Source: JAICJC01 sp963709425 (GTDB lineage Bacteria; Actinomycetota; Thermoleophilia; Gaiellales; JAICJC01). Taken from it: a stretch of DNA of 64,000 nucleotides. The notes below the pieces were generated by a model. That model was not told the DNA's origin. It worked only from the letters and a program-made list of their open reading frames with translations, and did no database searches. Shown here one piece after another: positions 9,707-16,463 of this stretch. The translations under genes were made by a program, and so were the position numbers. The stretch lies in assembly GCA_963709425.1 (NCBI GenBank), contig CAVPWG010000004.1, positions 948,375-1,012,374 of the forward strand, written 5' to 3'. Within the stretch, counting starts at the first letter, position 1. The number at the start of each line of letters is the position of its first letter.

Positions 9707-10345
9707 TCAGGGCTCGACGGGAGGATGCCGGGCGATGTGCTCGCGGGTGAGCCGCTCCGCGGCGGCGCCGTCCGCGGCCGCGATCGCGTCGATGATCGCC
9801 TCGTGCTCCCCGGCCCACGCGCCGGTGCCTCCGGCCTGCGCGGCCTGGGCGGTGTAGATCGCGACGCTGATCCGGGCGACCCAGAGGAGCTCGGCGAAGT
9901 GCGCCAGGTGCGGGTTGCCGGAGGCGGACACGAGCGCCAGGTGGAATTCGCGGTTGGAGTCGAGGCTGCGCGTCGGGTCGGCGCTCGCACGCTGGGCCGC
10001 GACGGCTGCGCGCATCCGGTCGAGCTCGGCGGCCGGGTCGCGCTCGGCGGCCAGCCGCGCCGCGGGCGGCTCGATCACGAGCCGCGCCGTCCACGCGTCG
10101 CGCATGTCGCCGAAGTCGAGCTGGGCGACGGTCGCGCCGTAGTTCGGCTGGAGCGTGACGAGCCCCTCGCCCGCCAGCCGCCGCAGCGCCTCGCGAAGCG
10201 GCGTCCGCGAGACGCCGAGCTCGGCGGCGAGCGTCTCCTGCGGAAGCCGCGAGCCGCGCTCCAGCTCCCCCGTCAGGATCTGCTCGCGCAGGGCGGCGTG
10301 GACCTGGTCGACGACGCTCGCGATCTGGATGGGCCGCACCGGCAC
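9707..10345 (-). CDS. GntR family (FCD/FadR-type) transcriptional regulator
   Basis: 212 residues. N-terminal winged helix: 'LREQILTGELERGSRLPQE' followed by 'LGVSRTPLREALRRLAGEGL', the classic GntR helix-turn-helix. The C-terminal FCD domain includes 'NREFHLALVSASGNPHL' (metal-binding Asp/His pattern) and ends 'EAIIDAIAAADGAAAERL'. The GTG at 10345 is preceded by AGGAGG with about 5 bases spacing; an upstream extension would cross the operator and repeat. Predicted to bind the three GGATACARTA sites (7978, 8039, 10401), so it would autoregulate and control the permease and dioxygenase operons. Likely a repressor released by a pathway acid. Confidence 0.85.
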   Translation of the reverse strand: MPVRPIQIASVVDQVHAALREQILTGELERGSRLPQETLAAELGVSRTPLREALRRLAGEGLVTLQPNYGATVAQLDFGDMRDAWTARLVIEPPAARLAAERDPAAELDRMRAAVAAQRASADPTRSLDSNREFHLALVSASGNPHLAHFAELLWVARISVAIYTAQAAQAGGTGAWAGEHEAIIDAIAAADGAAAERLTREHIARHPPVEP

Positions 10346-10369
10346 CCGCGCCTCCTCGACTGCAAGATC

Positions 10370-10382
10370 GGGGTCAGACCCC
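10370..10382. repeat. Palindrome GGGGTCAGACCCC, copy 2
   Basis: Lies upstream of the GntR gene. Similarity to copy 3 extends outside the 13-mer: both have TGCAA about four bases before it and CAATA after it. That argues for a true dispersed repeat rather than chance. Confidence 0.7.
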
Positions 10383-10400
10383 AATATTGCACTGGACACT

Positions 10401-10413
10401 GGATACAGTACGC
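10401..10413. promoter_or_regulatory. GntR-type operator, site 3 (GGATACAGTACGC)
   Basis: Shares the ten-base GGATACAGTA with site 2 and differs by one base from site 1 over that stretch. It lies 56 bases upstream of the GntR start and touches the stop of the isomerase gene, fitting autoregulation. Confidence 0.5.
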
Positions 10414-11270
10414 TATGGACGGGTGTTGCGCACGGCCTCTTCGGCCTCGTCCTCGGGCATGGCGAGGGCGACATGGAGCGTATTTGCCGAGACCTGGAGC
10501 TGCTCGCCCGGGCCCGACAGGTCGACGTCCCAGTCGACCACCGTGTTCTCGAGCCGCCCGAGGGCCGAGACCTCCACCGCCACGACGTCGCCCGGCTCCA
10601 TCGGCCGCGAGTTGGCCGGCGTGCCGGTGAGGACGACGTCGCCCGGCTCGAGCGTGATCGTCCGGGCCAGGTCCGAGAGCAGGTAGGAGATCGGCCAGAT
10701 CAGATCGGCGGCCGACCCCTCCTGCACGACCTCGCCGTTCAGGTAGGTGCGGATCGTGAAGTCGGTCGGGTCGAAGCCCGGCGCAGCGGTCACCGCGGGG
10801 CCGATCGGGCAGAAGCCGTCCTGCCCCTTCACCCGCAGCATCGACCCCCGATCGGCGTGGCGGAAGTCGTGCAGCCCGGCGTCGTTGGCGGGCGCATAGC
10901 CGGCGACGTACGCGAGCGCGTCCGCCTGCGACACCCCGTGCATCCGCCGGCCGATCACCGCCGCCACCTCACCCTCGTAGTTCAGGAAACGTGCGCCGCG
11001 CGGGCGGCGCAGCACCCCGCCGTGGCCGTTCAGGGTCGAGAGCGGCTTCAGGAAGTACGACGGCTCGGCCGGCGTCCGCGCCGCGTACTCCTCGACCCGG
11101 CTGCGGTACGTCAGGTGCGTCGCGATGATCTTCGTCGGCTCGACGGGGGCCAGGTACTCCGCCCCCGAGGCCGCGAGGCGCGCGCCCGAGTCGAGAACGA
11201 TCTCGTCGCCCTCCAGCCGCCCCCAGGCGGGCACCCCCTCGTGCTGCACGCGTACACGCCGATCCGCCAC
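10413..11270 (-). CDS. hpaG: Fumarylacetoacetase-family isomerase/decarboxylase, HpaG-like
   Basis: 285 residues. FAH-fold C-terminal domain with metal-ligand block 'FLNYEGEVAAVIGRRMHG', 'GYAPANDAGLHDFR', 'KGQDGFCPIGPAV' and 'TGTPANSRPMEPGDVV'. These match 2-hydroxyhepta-2,4-diene-1,7-dioate isomerase/5-oxopent-3-ene-1,2,5-tricarboxylate decarboxylase enzymes of the homoprotocatechuate pathway. GTG at 11270 is chosen; an ATG at 11300 would give ten extra residues but overlaps the divergent start. It would act after the aldehyde dehydrogenase. Other FAH-family hydratases or lyases cannot be excluded. Confidence 0.75.
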   Translation of the reverse strand: MADRRVRVQHEGVPAWGRLEGDEIVLDSGARLAASGAEYLAPVEPTKIIATHLTYRSRVEEYAARTPAEPSYFLKPLSTLNGHGGVLRRPRGARFLNYEGEVAAVIGRRMHGVSQADALAYVAGYAPANDAGLHDFRHADRGSMLRVKGQDGFCPIGPAVTAAPGFDPTDFTIRTYLNGEVVQEGSAADLIWPISYLLSDLARTITLEPGDVVLTGTPANSRPMEPGDVVAVEVSALGRLENTVVDWDVDLSGPGEQLQVSANTLHVALAMPEDEAEEAVRNTRP

Positions 11271-11298
11271 GGCCGGGGACAGTATCGTAGGCACCCGC

Positions 11299-11670
11299 AT
11301 GAGCGACGACACCGCCGACCGCCGCGCCCGCGGCCTGGAGCGCCTGAAGGAGCTGGGAGACCACCCGGGCGGCGAGTCGTTCCTGGAGCGCATGGGCGAG
11401 CCGATGTCGACCTGGCTCGTCGACTGGGTCTTCGGCGACGTCCACGCCCGCCCGAACCTGAGCGCCCGCGAGCGCGAGCTGATCATCCTCGCGCTCCTGA
11501 CCGGCCTCGGGAGCTCCGATCCCCAGGTGGCGGCCCACATCGAGGCGCTGCGCGCGATCGACGTCCCCGACTCCGACATCGAGGAGGCCATCCTGCAGAC
11601 CGCCCCGTACACCGGCATCCCGCGGGCCATCAACGCGCTCAAGGTGCTGCGAACGGAGCAGGGCCGGTGA
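11299..11670 (+). CDS. Carboxymuconolactone decarboxylase family protein (PcaC-like)
   Basis: 123 residues of all-helical CMD fold: 'RPNLSARERELIILALLTGLG', 'VAAHIEALRAIDVPD' and 'IEEAILQTAPYTGIPRAINAL'. It lacks the CxxC/His redox motif of AhpD, so it belongs to the PcaC-like branch that decarboxylates or isomerises ring-opened lactones. There is almost no leader (the divergent partner starts 28 bases away); TATCGT ten bases before the ATG could be a -10 for a near-leaderless transcript. The stop overlaps the next start (GTGA). Confidence 0.75.
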   Translation: MSDDTADRRARGLERLKELGDHPGGESFLERMGEPMSTWLVDWVFGDVHARPNLSARERELIILALLTGLGSSDPQVAAHIEALRAIDVPDSDIEEAILQTAPYTGIPRAINALKVLRTEQGR

Positions 11671-12497
11671 AGGCCGTCCGCTACGCGGTTGCGGACGGCG
11701 AGGCCCGGCTCGGCCGCCTCGACGGCGACACGGTCGTCGACGCCGGCGCCGCACCGCCCGAGGGCTTCGTCCCCTCGGCGGAGGGCTGGGAGCGGATCGC
11801 GTCGGCCTCGGGGAGCGCGGCGCCGCTGGACGGCCTGCGCCTCCTGCACCCCACCGTCCCGCGCAACCTGCTGGCGATCGGCCTCAACTACCGCGACCAC
11901 GCCGCGGAGTCGGATCTCGACATCCCGCCGGTCCCGGTCGTCTTCGCCAAGTTCCCCTCGGCGCTGATCGGCCCCGACCGGCCGATCGTCATCCCGCGCG
12001 AGGAGACCCGCCCCGACTACGAGGGCGAGGTGGCGGTCGTGCTCGGACGGACGGTCTACCGCGCCTCCCCGGACGAGGCCCGGGCGGCCGTCGGCGGCAT
12101 CACCTGCCTGCACGACGTCTCCGGTCGCCGGGCCCAGCTGGAGACGCCGCTGCGCCAGTTCACGCTCGGCAAGAGCTTCGACACGTTCTCGCCGATGGGG
12201 CCGTGCGTCGCGAGCGCCGCCGACATGGATCTCGAATCGATCGGCATCCGCACGGTCGTCTCGGGCGAGACGATGCAGGACTCGAACACGGCCAACCTGA
12301 TCTTCTCGATCGTCGACCTGGTCGTCTACTGCTCGACCGGGGTCACGCTCGAGGCCGGGACGGTCATCGCCACCGGCACGCCGGGCGGCGTCGGCGACTC
12401 GCGCGTCCCACCCCGCTACCTGCGCGAGGGGGACGTCGTCGAGATCACCGTCGACGGCGTCGGCACGCTGCGAAATCCCGTCACGCTCGAGCGCTGA
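11667..12497 (+). CDS. Fumarylacetoacetate hydrolase family protein
   Basis: 276 residues with an N-terminal small domain and FAH catalytic domain: 'LLAIGLNYRDHAAE', metal-binding 'PDYEGEVAVVLGR', 'TLGKSFDTFSPMGPCV' and 'TGTPGGVGDSRVPPRYL'. The GTG start at 11667 is embedded in the preceding stop, so it is translationally coupled to the CMD protein. This is the second FAH-family enzyme here, on the opposite strand from the first. A two-member arrangement would let one act as isomerase and one as C-C hydrolase or 2-oxo-hept-3-enedioate-type hydratase, but the order is not provable. Confidence 0.8.
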   Translation: MKAVRYAVADGEARLGRLDGDTVVDAGAAPPEGFVPSAEGWERIASASGSAAPLDGLRLLHPTVPRNLLAIGLNYRDHAAESDLDIPPVPVVFAKFPSALIGPDRPIVIPREETRPDYEGEVAVVLGRTVYRASPDEARAAVGGITCLHDVSGRRAQLETPLRQFTLGKSFDTFSPMGPCVASAADMDLESIGIRTVVSGETMQDSNTANLIFSIVDLVVYCSTGVTLEAGTVIATGTPGGVGDSRVPPRYLREGDVVEITVDGVGTLRNPVTLER

Positions 12498-12505
12498 CGC
12501 GGGCG

Positions 12506-12967
12506 ATGGCCGACGAGTGGAGGATCCGGCCGGCGCGGGCCGCCGACGCCGAAACGATGCTCGCGCTGTGGGAGCGCTCCGTGCGCGCGACGCACGAGTT
12601 CCTCACCGACGACGACATCGTCGGGCTGCGGCCGCACGTGGCGCAGGCGCTCGGCCACGATGCGCTCGAGCTGTGGGTGCTCGCGGACCCGCGGGACACG
12701 CCGATCGGCTTCATGGGGCTTGCCGGCAACGACGTCGCTGCGCTCTTCCTCGAGCCCGCGGCTCGCGGGCGGGGAGGCGGTCGCCGGCTCGTGAAGCGCG
12801 CCCAGGCGCTGCGCGGCGGCGAGCTGACGGTCGACGTCAACGAGCAGAATCCCGCCGCCCGCGGGTTCTACGAGGCGCTGGGCTTCGTGGTCGTCGGCCG
12901 CTCGCCGCTCGACGGGGACGGCCGGCCGTTTCCGCTGCTCCACATGCGCCGGCCCGCGCCGTCCTGA
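12506..12967 (+). CDS. GNAT family N-acetyltransferase
   Basis: 153 residues. GNAT core: 'IRPARAADAETMLALWERSV' (strand 1-helix 1), 'IGFMGLAGNDVAALFLEPAARGRGGGRRL' (acetyl-CoA loop, R/QxxGxG/A form) and 'NPAARGFYEALGFVVVGRSP' (strand 6-7). It is closest in layout to YjaB/RimI-like small acetyltransferases. It starts 8 bases after the FAH gene without a clear Shine-Dalgarno, so it may be the last gene of that operon. Substrate unknown. Confidence 0.8.
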   Translation: MADEWRIRPARAADAETMLALWERSVRATHEFLTDDDIVGLRPHVAQALGHDALELWVLADPRDTPIGFMGLAGNDVAALFLEPAARGRGGGRRLVKRAQALRGGELTVDVNEQNPAARGFYEALGFVVVGRSPLDGDGRPFPLLHMRRPAPS

Positions 12968-12979
12968 CCCCTCACACGT

Positions 12980-13021
12980 GCGCCGGCGGCCTTCGGGCTT
13001 CCGTGCCCGAAGCCGCCGGCG
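12980..13021. terminator. Long GC stem-loop, bidirectional terminator candidate
   Basis: Arms 12980-12998 and 13004-13021 pair almost perfectly (GCGCCGGCGGC and TTCGGGC blocks, one bulged base) around a short loop. It follows the acetyltransferase and also lies at the end of a possible minus-strand transcript starting near 13135. Confidence 0.6.
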
Positions 13022-13079
13022 CTGCGTGGCCCGCCGGCAACCGTCGTTCCGCGGGTACTCACATTCTGTCACCTTAGGT

Positions 13080-13106
13080 CTACGGCCAAGCTTTTCCGCC
13101 GTCCAT
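13080..13106 (-). CDS. Possible 8-codon leader peptide
   Basis: ATG followed by seven codons and TAG (MDGGKAWP), preceded by an excellent Shine-Dalgarno (AAAGGAG, 5-base spacing). A TTGACA promoter sits about 30 bases upstream and the strong hairpin at 12980-13021 lies downstream. It could be a translated leader of a short regulatory RNA, or the start of a small gene broken by an indel. Weak evidence. Confidence 0.25.
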   Translation of the reverse strand: MDGGKAWP

Positions 13107-13141
13107 GGCCTCTCCTTTGGAGCCGAAGGATCCGGAAATCA

Positions 13142-13171
13142 ACCGTATCGTGCCTGACCTTATAGTGTCAA
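13142..13171 (-). promoter_or_regulatory. Sigma-A-like promoter, TTGACA-N18-TACGGT
   Basis: Perfect -35 TTGACA (13166-13171) and -10 TACGGT (13142-13147) on the minus strand, pointing away from the HTH-TPR gene towards the terminator hairpin. A plus-strand -10-like TATAGT overlaps it at 13161-13166, so divergent promoters may share this site. Confidence 0.45.
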
Positions 13172-13177
13172 CAAGCT

Positions 13178-14524
13178 ATGGACAGAAGGCGTCAGGGTGG
13201 TTATCCTGGGAACGTGGGTCGCCGCCCCCCCACCCACGTCGACGACGCAGGCGCGCTCGGAGCGCGGCTCCGTCGGCTGCGCAAGGAGCAGGGGCTGTCG
13301 CTTCGGCGGCTCGCGTTCGACGGCTGCTCGACCTCGTACCTCTGCAAGGTCGAGGCCGGAGACCGCGTGCCGTCCACACCGATCCTCACCGAGCTGGCCC
13401 GCCGGCTCGACGTGTCGGTCGAGGAGCTCGCGGGCCGGGATGCCGCGGGCTCGATCCCCGCGGCGACGATCCTGCTCGCCGAGATGTCAGCTCGCCTGGG
13501 AGAGCCCGACGCTGGGTCGCGGCTCGACGAGCTCGAGGCTGAGGCGCGCCGGTCGGGGGACCGGCACGCCCTGAGCCGCGCCCTCGAGGCGCGCGGCCTC
13601 GTCGCTCTCGAGCGCCGTGACGACGAGCGCGCGATTGCCGCGCTCGAGCAGGCGCGGTCGTGCGACCCGGGTGCAACGCCCCGGCTCAGGCCGGCGATGT
13701 TCGAGGCGCTCGGGCGCGCCTATGCGGGCGTCGGCGACCTGAGCCGGGGCATCTCGTTGCTGCGGACGGCGCTCGAGGACGTCATGCGAGCGCCGGCCGA
13801 CGTCCCCGCCGCCGTCCGCTTCGGCGTGTACCTCGCGAGCGCCTACACCGACCAGGGCCGGTTCGCCGAGGCCGAGGTCGTGCTCGCCGACCTGATCGAG
13901 CTCGAGCCGCGGATCGCCGATCCGACCGCCCGCGCCCGGCTCCAGTGGACGCTGGCGCGGACGTACGCCGAGCAGGGCCGGCTGAGGCTCGCCGAGCGCT
14001 ATGGCCGCGAGGTGCTGTCACACCTGGAGGAGTCAGAGCAGTCCGCGCTTCGCGGGCGCGCGCACCTGCTGCTGGGCCAGATCCTGCTCGACCAGCGCCG
14101 CCGTACCGAAGCCGACGAGGAGCTGACGCGCGCCGAGGAGCTCATGCGCGACGCGGGGGCCGGGGCGCCGGACCTCGCGATGCTGAACGCCGAGCGCGGG
14201 CGATCCGCCCTCCTGGCCGGCGACATCTCGGGGGCCCAGGCCGCCGCGCGGGTCGCCCTGGCCGAGACGGAGGCGACCGAGCCCGCGATCGCCGGCAGCG
14301 CGTGCCTCGTGCTCGCCCGGGCGGCGCTGGCCGAGGCCGACCTCGACGAGGCCCGGTTTCTGTGCCAGAAGGCGATCGACCTGCTCGAGGGAACCGCGGC
14401 CCCGCACTACCGCGCCGAGGCCCACCAGGTGCTCGCCGTCGTCGAGGAACGGGCAGGCAACCCCACGGCCGCACTCGCGGCATTGTGGGAGGGCATCGGC
14501 GCCGTCGACAGGGGGCTGCTGTAG
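13178..14524 (+). CDS. HTH (XRE-type) regulator with TPR domain
   Basis: 448 residues. An XRE helix-turn-helix lies at about residues 26-85 ('LGARLRRLRKEQGLSLRRLA', 'STSYLCKVEAGDRVPS', 'LARRLDVSVEELAG'). It is followed by some eight tetratricopeptide helical pairs to the C-terminus, e.g. 'RPAMFEALGRAYAGVGDLSR' and 'RARLQWTLARTYAEQGRLRL'. TPR-HTH proteins usually sense a peptide or partner protein. ATG 13178 is only 12 bases after TATAGT, so transcripts may be nearly leaderless; GTG 13214 is the alternative and still precedes the HTH. The stop overlaps the histidine kinase start by one base, suggesting the pair acts together. Confidence 0.8.
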   Translation: MDRRRQGGYPGNVGRRPPTHVDDAGALGARLRRLRKEQGLSLRRLAFDGCSTSYLCKVEAGDRVPSTPILTELARRLDVSVEELAGRDAAGSIPAATILLAEMSARLGEPDAGSRLDELEAEARRSGDRHALSRALEARGLVALERRDDERAIAALEQARSCDPGATPRLRPAMFEALGRAYAGVGDLSRGISLLRTALEDVMRAPADVPAAVRFGVYLASAYTDQGRFAEAEVVLADLIELEPRIADPTARARLQWTLARTYAEQGRLRLAERYGREVLSHLEESEQSALRGRAHLLLGQILLDQRRRTEADEELTRAEELMRDAGAGAPDLAMLNAERGRSALLAGDISGAQAAARVALAETEATEPAIAGSACLVLARAALAEADLDEARFLCQKAIDLLEGTAAPHYRAEAHQVLAVVEERAGNPTAALAALWEGIGAVDRGLL

Positions 14525-15273
14525 TGGCTCGCAGCACAACCGACGCGGGCGCAGAGGTGCGGCGCCTCGAAGCCCGCTGCCGGGAACTCGAGCGGCTGGT
14601 GCGCCGCAGCGAGGCTGAGCGCCGCCAGGTCGTCTCACGCCTGCTTCGGGCCGAGCAGCAGGAGCGCCGCCGGATCGCGTCCGAGCTCCACGACGACACG
14701 GTGCAGGTGCTGGCCGCGTCGCTCCTCGCACTCGACCGGCTGGTCGGCTGCACCGACGCCGACGCCATCCGGGACGTCGCCGCCTCCACCCGGCAGACGC
14801 TGGCCGCCGCGACCGACCGCACCCGCCGCCTGATGTTCGAGCTGCGGCCGCCGCAGGGCCTGGCGAAGGCTGTGCGCGAGCTCGCGTCCCAGGCCGGTCG
14901 CGAGGCCAACCTGGAGGTCAGCGTCAGCGTCCCTTCGGAGCCGGTCCCGTTCATGGTCGAGGAGGTCGCCTACCGGACGGTGCGCGAGGCCGTCTCGAAC
15001 GTGCGCCGTCACGCCCGGGCCCGGCACCTCGAGATCTCGATCGCCGTGTCGAACGGCATGCTGCGCGGCTCGGTGCGCGACGACGGCCGCGGCTTCGACC
15101 CCGCTCGGATCGGCCGCCGCGCACACGGCGTGCGTCTGCACCTCGGCATCGAGACGCTCTTGGAGCGGGCCGAGCTGGCCGGCGGCCGCGCGACGGTCGA
15201 CTCGACCCCCGGCAAGGGCACCCAGGTCACGTTCGAGGTGCCGATGTCGGGCGTGCCCGCCGCCGCCGACTAG
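14524..15273 (+). CDS. NarL-type sensor histidine kinase (HisKA_3-HATPase)
   Basis: 249 residues. A short coiled-coil N-terminus with no membrane segment or sensor domain is followed by H-box 'ERRRIASELHDDTVQVLAAS' and HATPase blocks 'REAVSNVRRHARA' (N box), 'VRDDGRGFDP' (G1) and 'TPGKGTQVTFEVP'. A soluble kinase lacking its own sensor is expected to be driven by a partner, here plausibly the overlapping HTH-TPR protein. No response regulator gene is adjacent. GTG 14524 overlaps the upstream stop and has AGGGGG upstream. Convergent with the acyl-CoA dehydrogenase; the stops share a CTAG. Confidence 0.85.
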   Translation: MARSTTDAGAEVRRLEARCRELERLVRRSEAERRQVVSRLLRAEQQERRRIASELHDDTVQVLAASLLALDRLVGCTDADAIRDVAASTRQTLAAATDRTRRLMFELRPPQGLAKAVRELASQAGREANLEVSVSVPSEPVPFMVEEVAYRTVREAVSNVRRHARARHLEISIAVSNGMLRGSVRDDGRGFDPARIGRRAHGVRLHLGIETLLERAELAGGRATVDSTPGKGTQVTFEVPMSGVPAAAD

Positions 15274-16451
15274 CTGTCGCCGAGCAGCATCCGCTCGACG
15301 CCGCGCCGCTCGAGCCCGCGGGCGATGATGAGCCGCTGGATCTCGGAGGTGCCCTCCCAGATCCGGTCGACGCGCAGCTCGCGCAGGAACCGCTCAGCCG
15401 CTGATGTCCGCATGTAGCCGCGCCCGCCGTGCACCTGAACGCACCGGTCGGCGCAACGCCACGCCGCCTCGGACGCGAAGAGCTTGGCCATCGCCGCCCG
15501 GCCGTGCACGAGCTTCGGGTCGGCGCCGGCGTCCTGCGCCCGTGCGACGTCGTGGGTGAGCAGCCGCGCGGCCGCGCAGTCGGCCGCAGAGTCTGCGAGC
15601 GGGAAGCTCACGCCCTGGAAGTCGTAGATCCGCCCTCCGAACTGCTCGCGCCCGGCCGCCCACTCGACGGCCTCGGCGAGCAGGCGCCGCATCGCGCCGA
15701 CGCAGCGCGCGGCGATGTGGATCCGCTCCTCGATGAACCACTCGTTCTGGAGGTCGTTCCCGCGCCCGATCATCTCGTCGCCGCCGAGCACGGCGTCGGC
15801 GTCGACCTCGCAGTCGTACCGCAGGGTGGGATGGCCGTGCGGGAAGGAGTGGGCGAACGGCGGGTCGTCGATGACCTCGATCCCGGGCCGGTCGCGGTCG
15901 ACGAGGAACAGGGTGGGCAGGCGCTCCTCGCCGTCGACGACGTTCACCATGACGATGTCGAAGTCGGACACGTCGCCCGACGTGACGAACCACTTCTCGG
16001 CCTTGATGCGCCAGCCGCCGGCCGTCCGCTCGGCCGTCCCGGCGATCCCGCCCGCGTCGGATCCGGCCCCGCCCTCGGTGACGGCATAGGAGTCGGCCCG
16101 CTCGCCGCGCAACGTCGGCTTGAGATAGCGCTCGATCTGCTCGGGCGTTCCGAAGGCCAGCACGTTGTAGCCGCCGCCCATGTTCCACCAGACGCCGTTG
16201 GTGTTCCGGCCGAGCTCCTCCTGCACGAGCACCTGGTCGAACGCCGACCAGCCCTGGCCGCCGACGTCGACGGCGTGGTTCCCGCCGACCAATCCGAGCT
16301 CGCGGGCTCGTGTCGAGACCGACTTCGCCGTCTCGGGCGGAAGCGTCCCGCCGCTTCGCTCGGCCTCGAGCTCGAGCGGGATCAGCGTCTCGTCGACGAA
16401 GCGGGCCGCGCGCTCGCGCAGGTCGATCTGGGCGGGGGTCAGGGCCTCCAT
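15270..16451 (-). CDS. Acyl-CoA dehydrogenase
   Basis: 393 residues, full-length ACAD. 'YAVTEGGAGSDAGGI' (FAD/substrate loop), 'KWFVTSGDVSDFDIVMV', 'ERIHIAARCVGAMRRLL', 'GREQFGGRIYDFQGVSFPLAD' and C-terminal 'VDRIWEGTSEIQRLIIARGL'. The catalytic Glu falls in the WEGTSEIQ segment typical of short/medium-chain and isovaleryl types. It begins 12 bases after the corrected glycerol kinase stop, as third gene of an MFS-kinase-dehydrogenase operon. Substrate unknown; needs ETF. Confidence 0.88.
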   Translation of the reverse strand: MEALTPAQIDLRERAARFVDETLIPLELEAERSGGTLPPETAKSVSTRARELGLVGGNHAVDVGGQGWSAFDQVLVQEELGRNTNGVWWNMGGGYNVLAFGTPEQIERYLKPTLRGERADSYAVTEGGAGSDAGGIAGTAERTAGGWRIKAEKWFVTSGDVSDFDIVMVNVVDGEERLPTLFLVDRDRPGIEVIDDPPFAHSFPHGHPTLRYDCEVDADAVLGGDEMIGRGNDLQNEWFIEERIHIAARCVGAMRRLLAEAVEWAAGREQFGGRIYDFQGVSFPLADSAADCAAARLLTHDVARAQDAGADPKLVHGRAAMAKLFASEAAWRCADRCVQVHGGRGYMRTSAAERFLRELRVDRIWEGTSEIQRLIIARGLERRGVERMLLGDS

Positions 16452-16463
16452 GGGCGCGTGACC

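Noticed and set aside
12416..13072. 218-codon minus-strand ORF opposite the acetyltransferase
   Set aside because: It is largely the antisense of the GNAT gene with Arg-rich composition; only the short upstream ORF and hairpin were kept.
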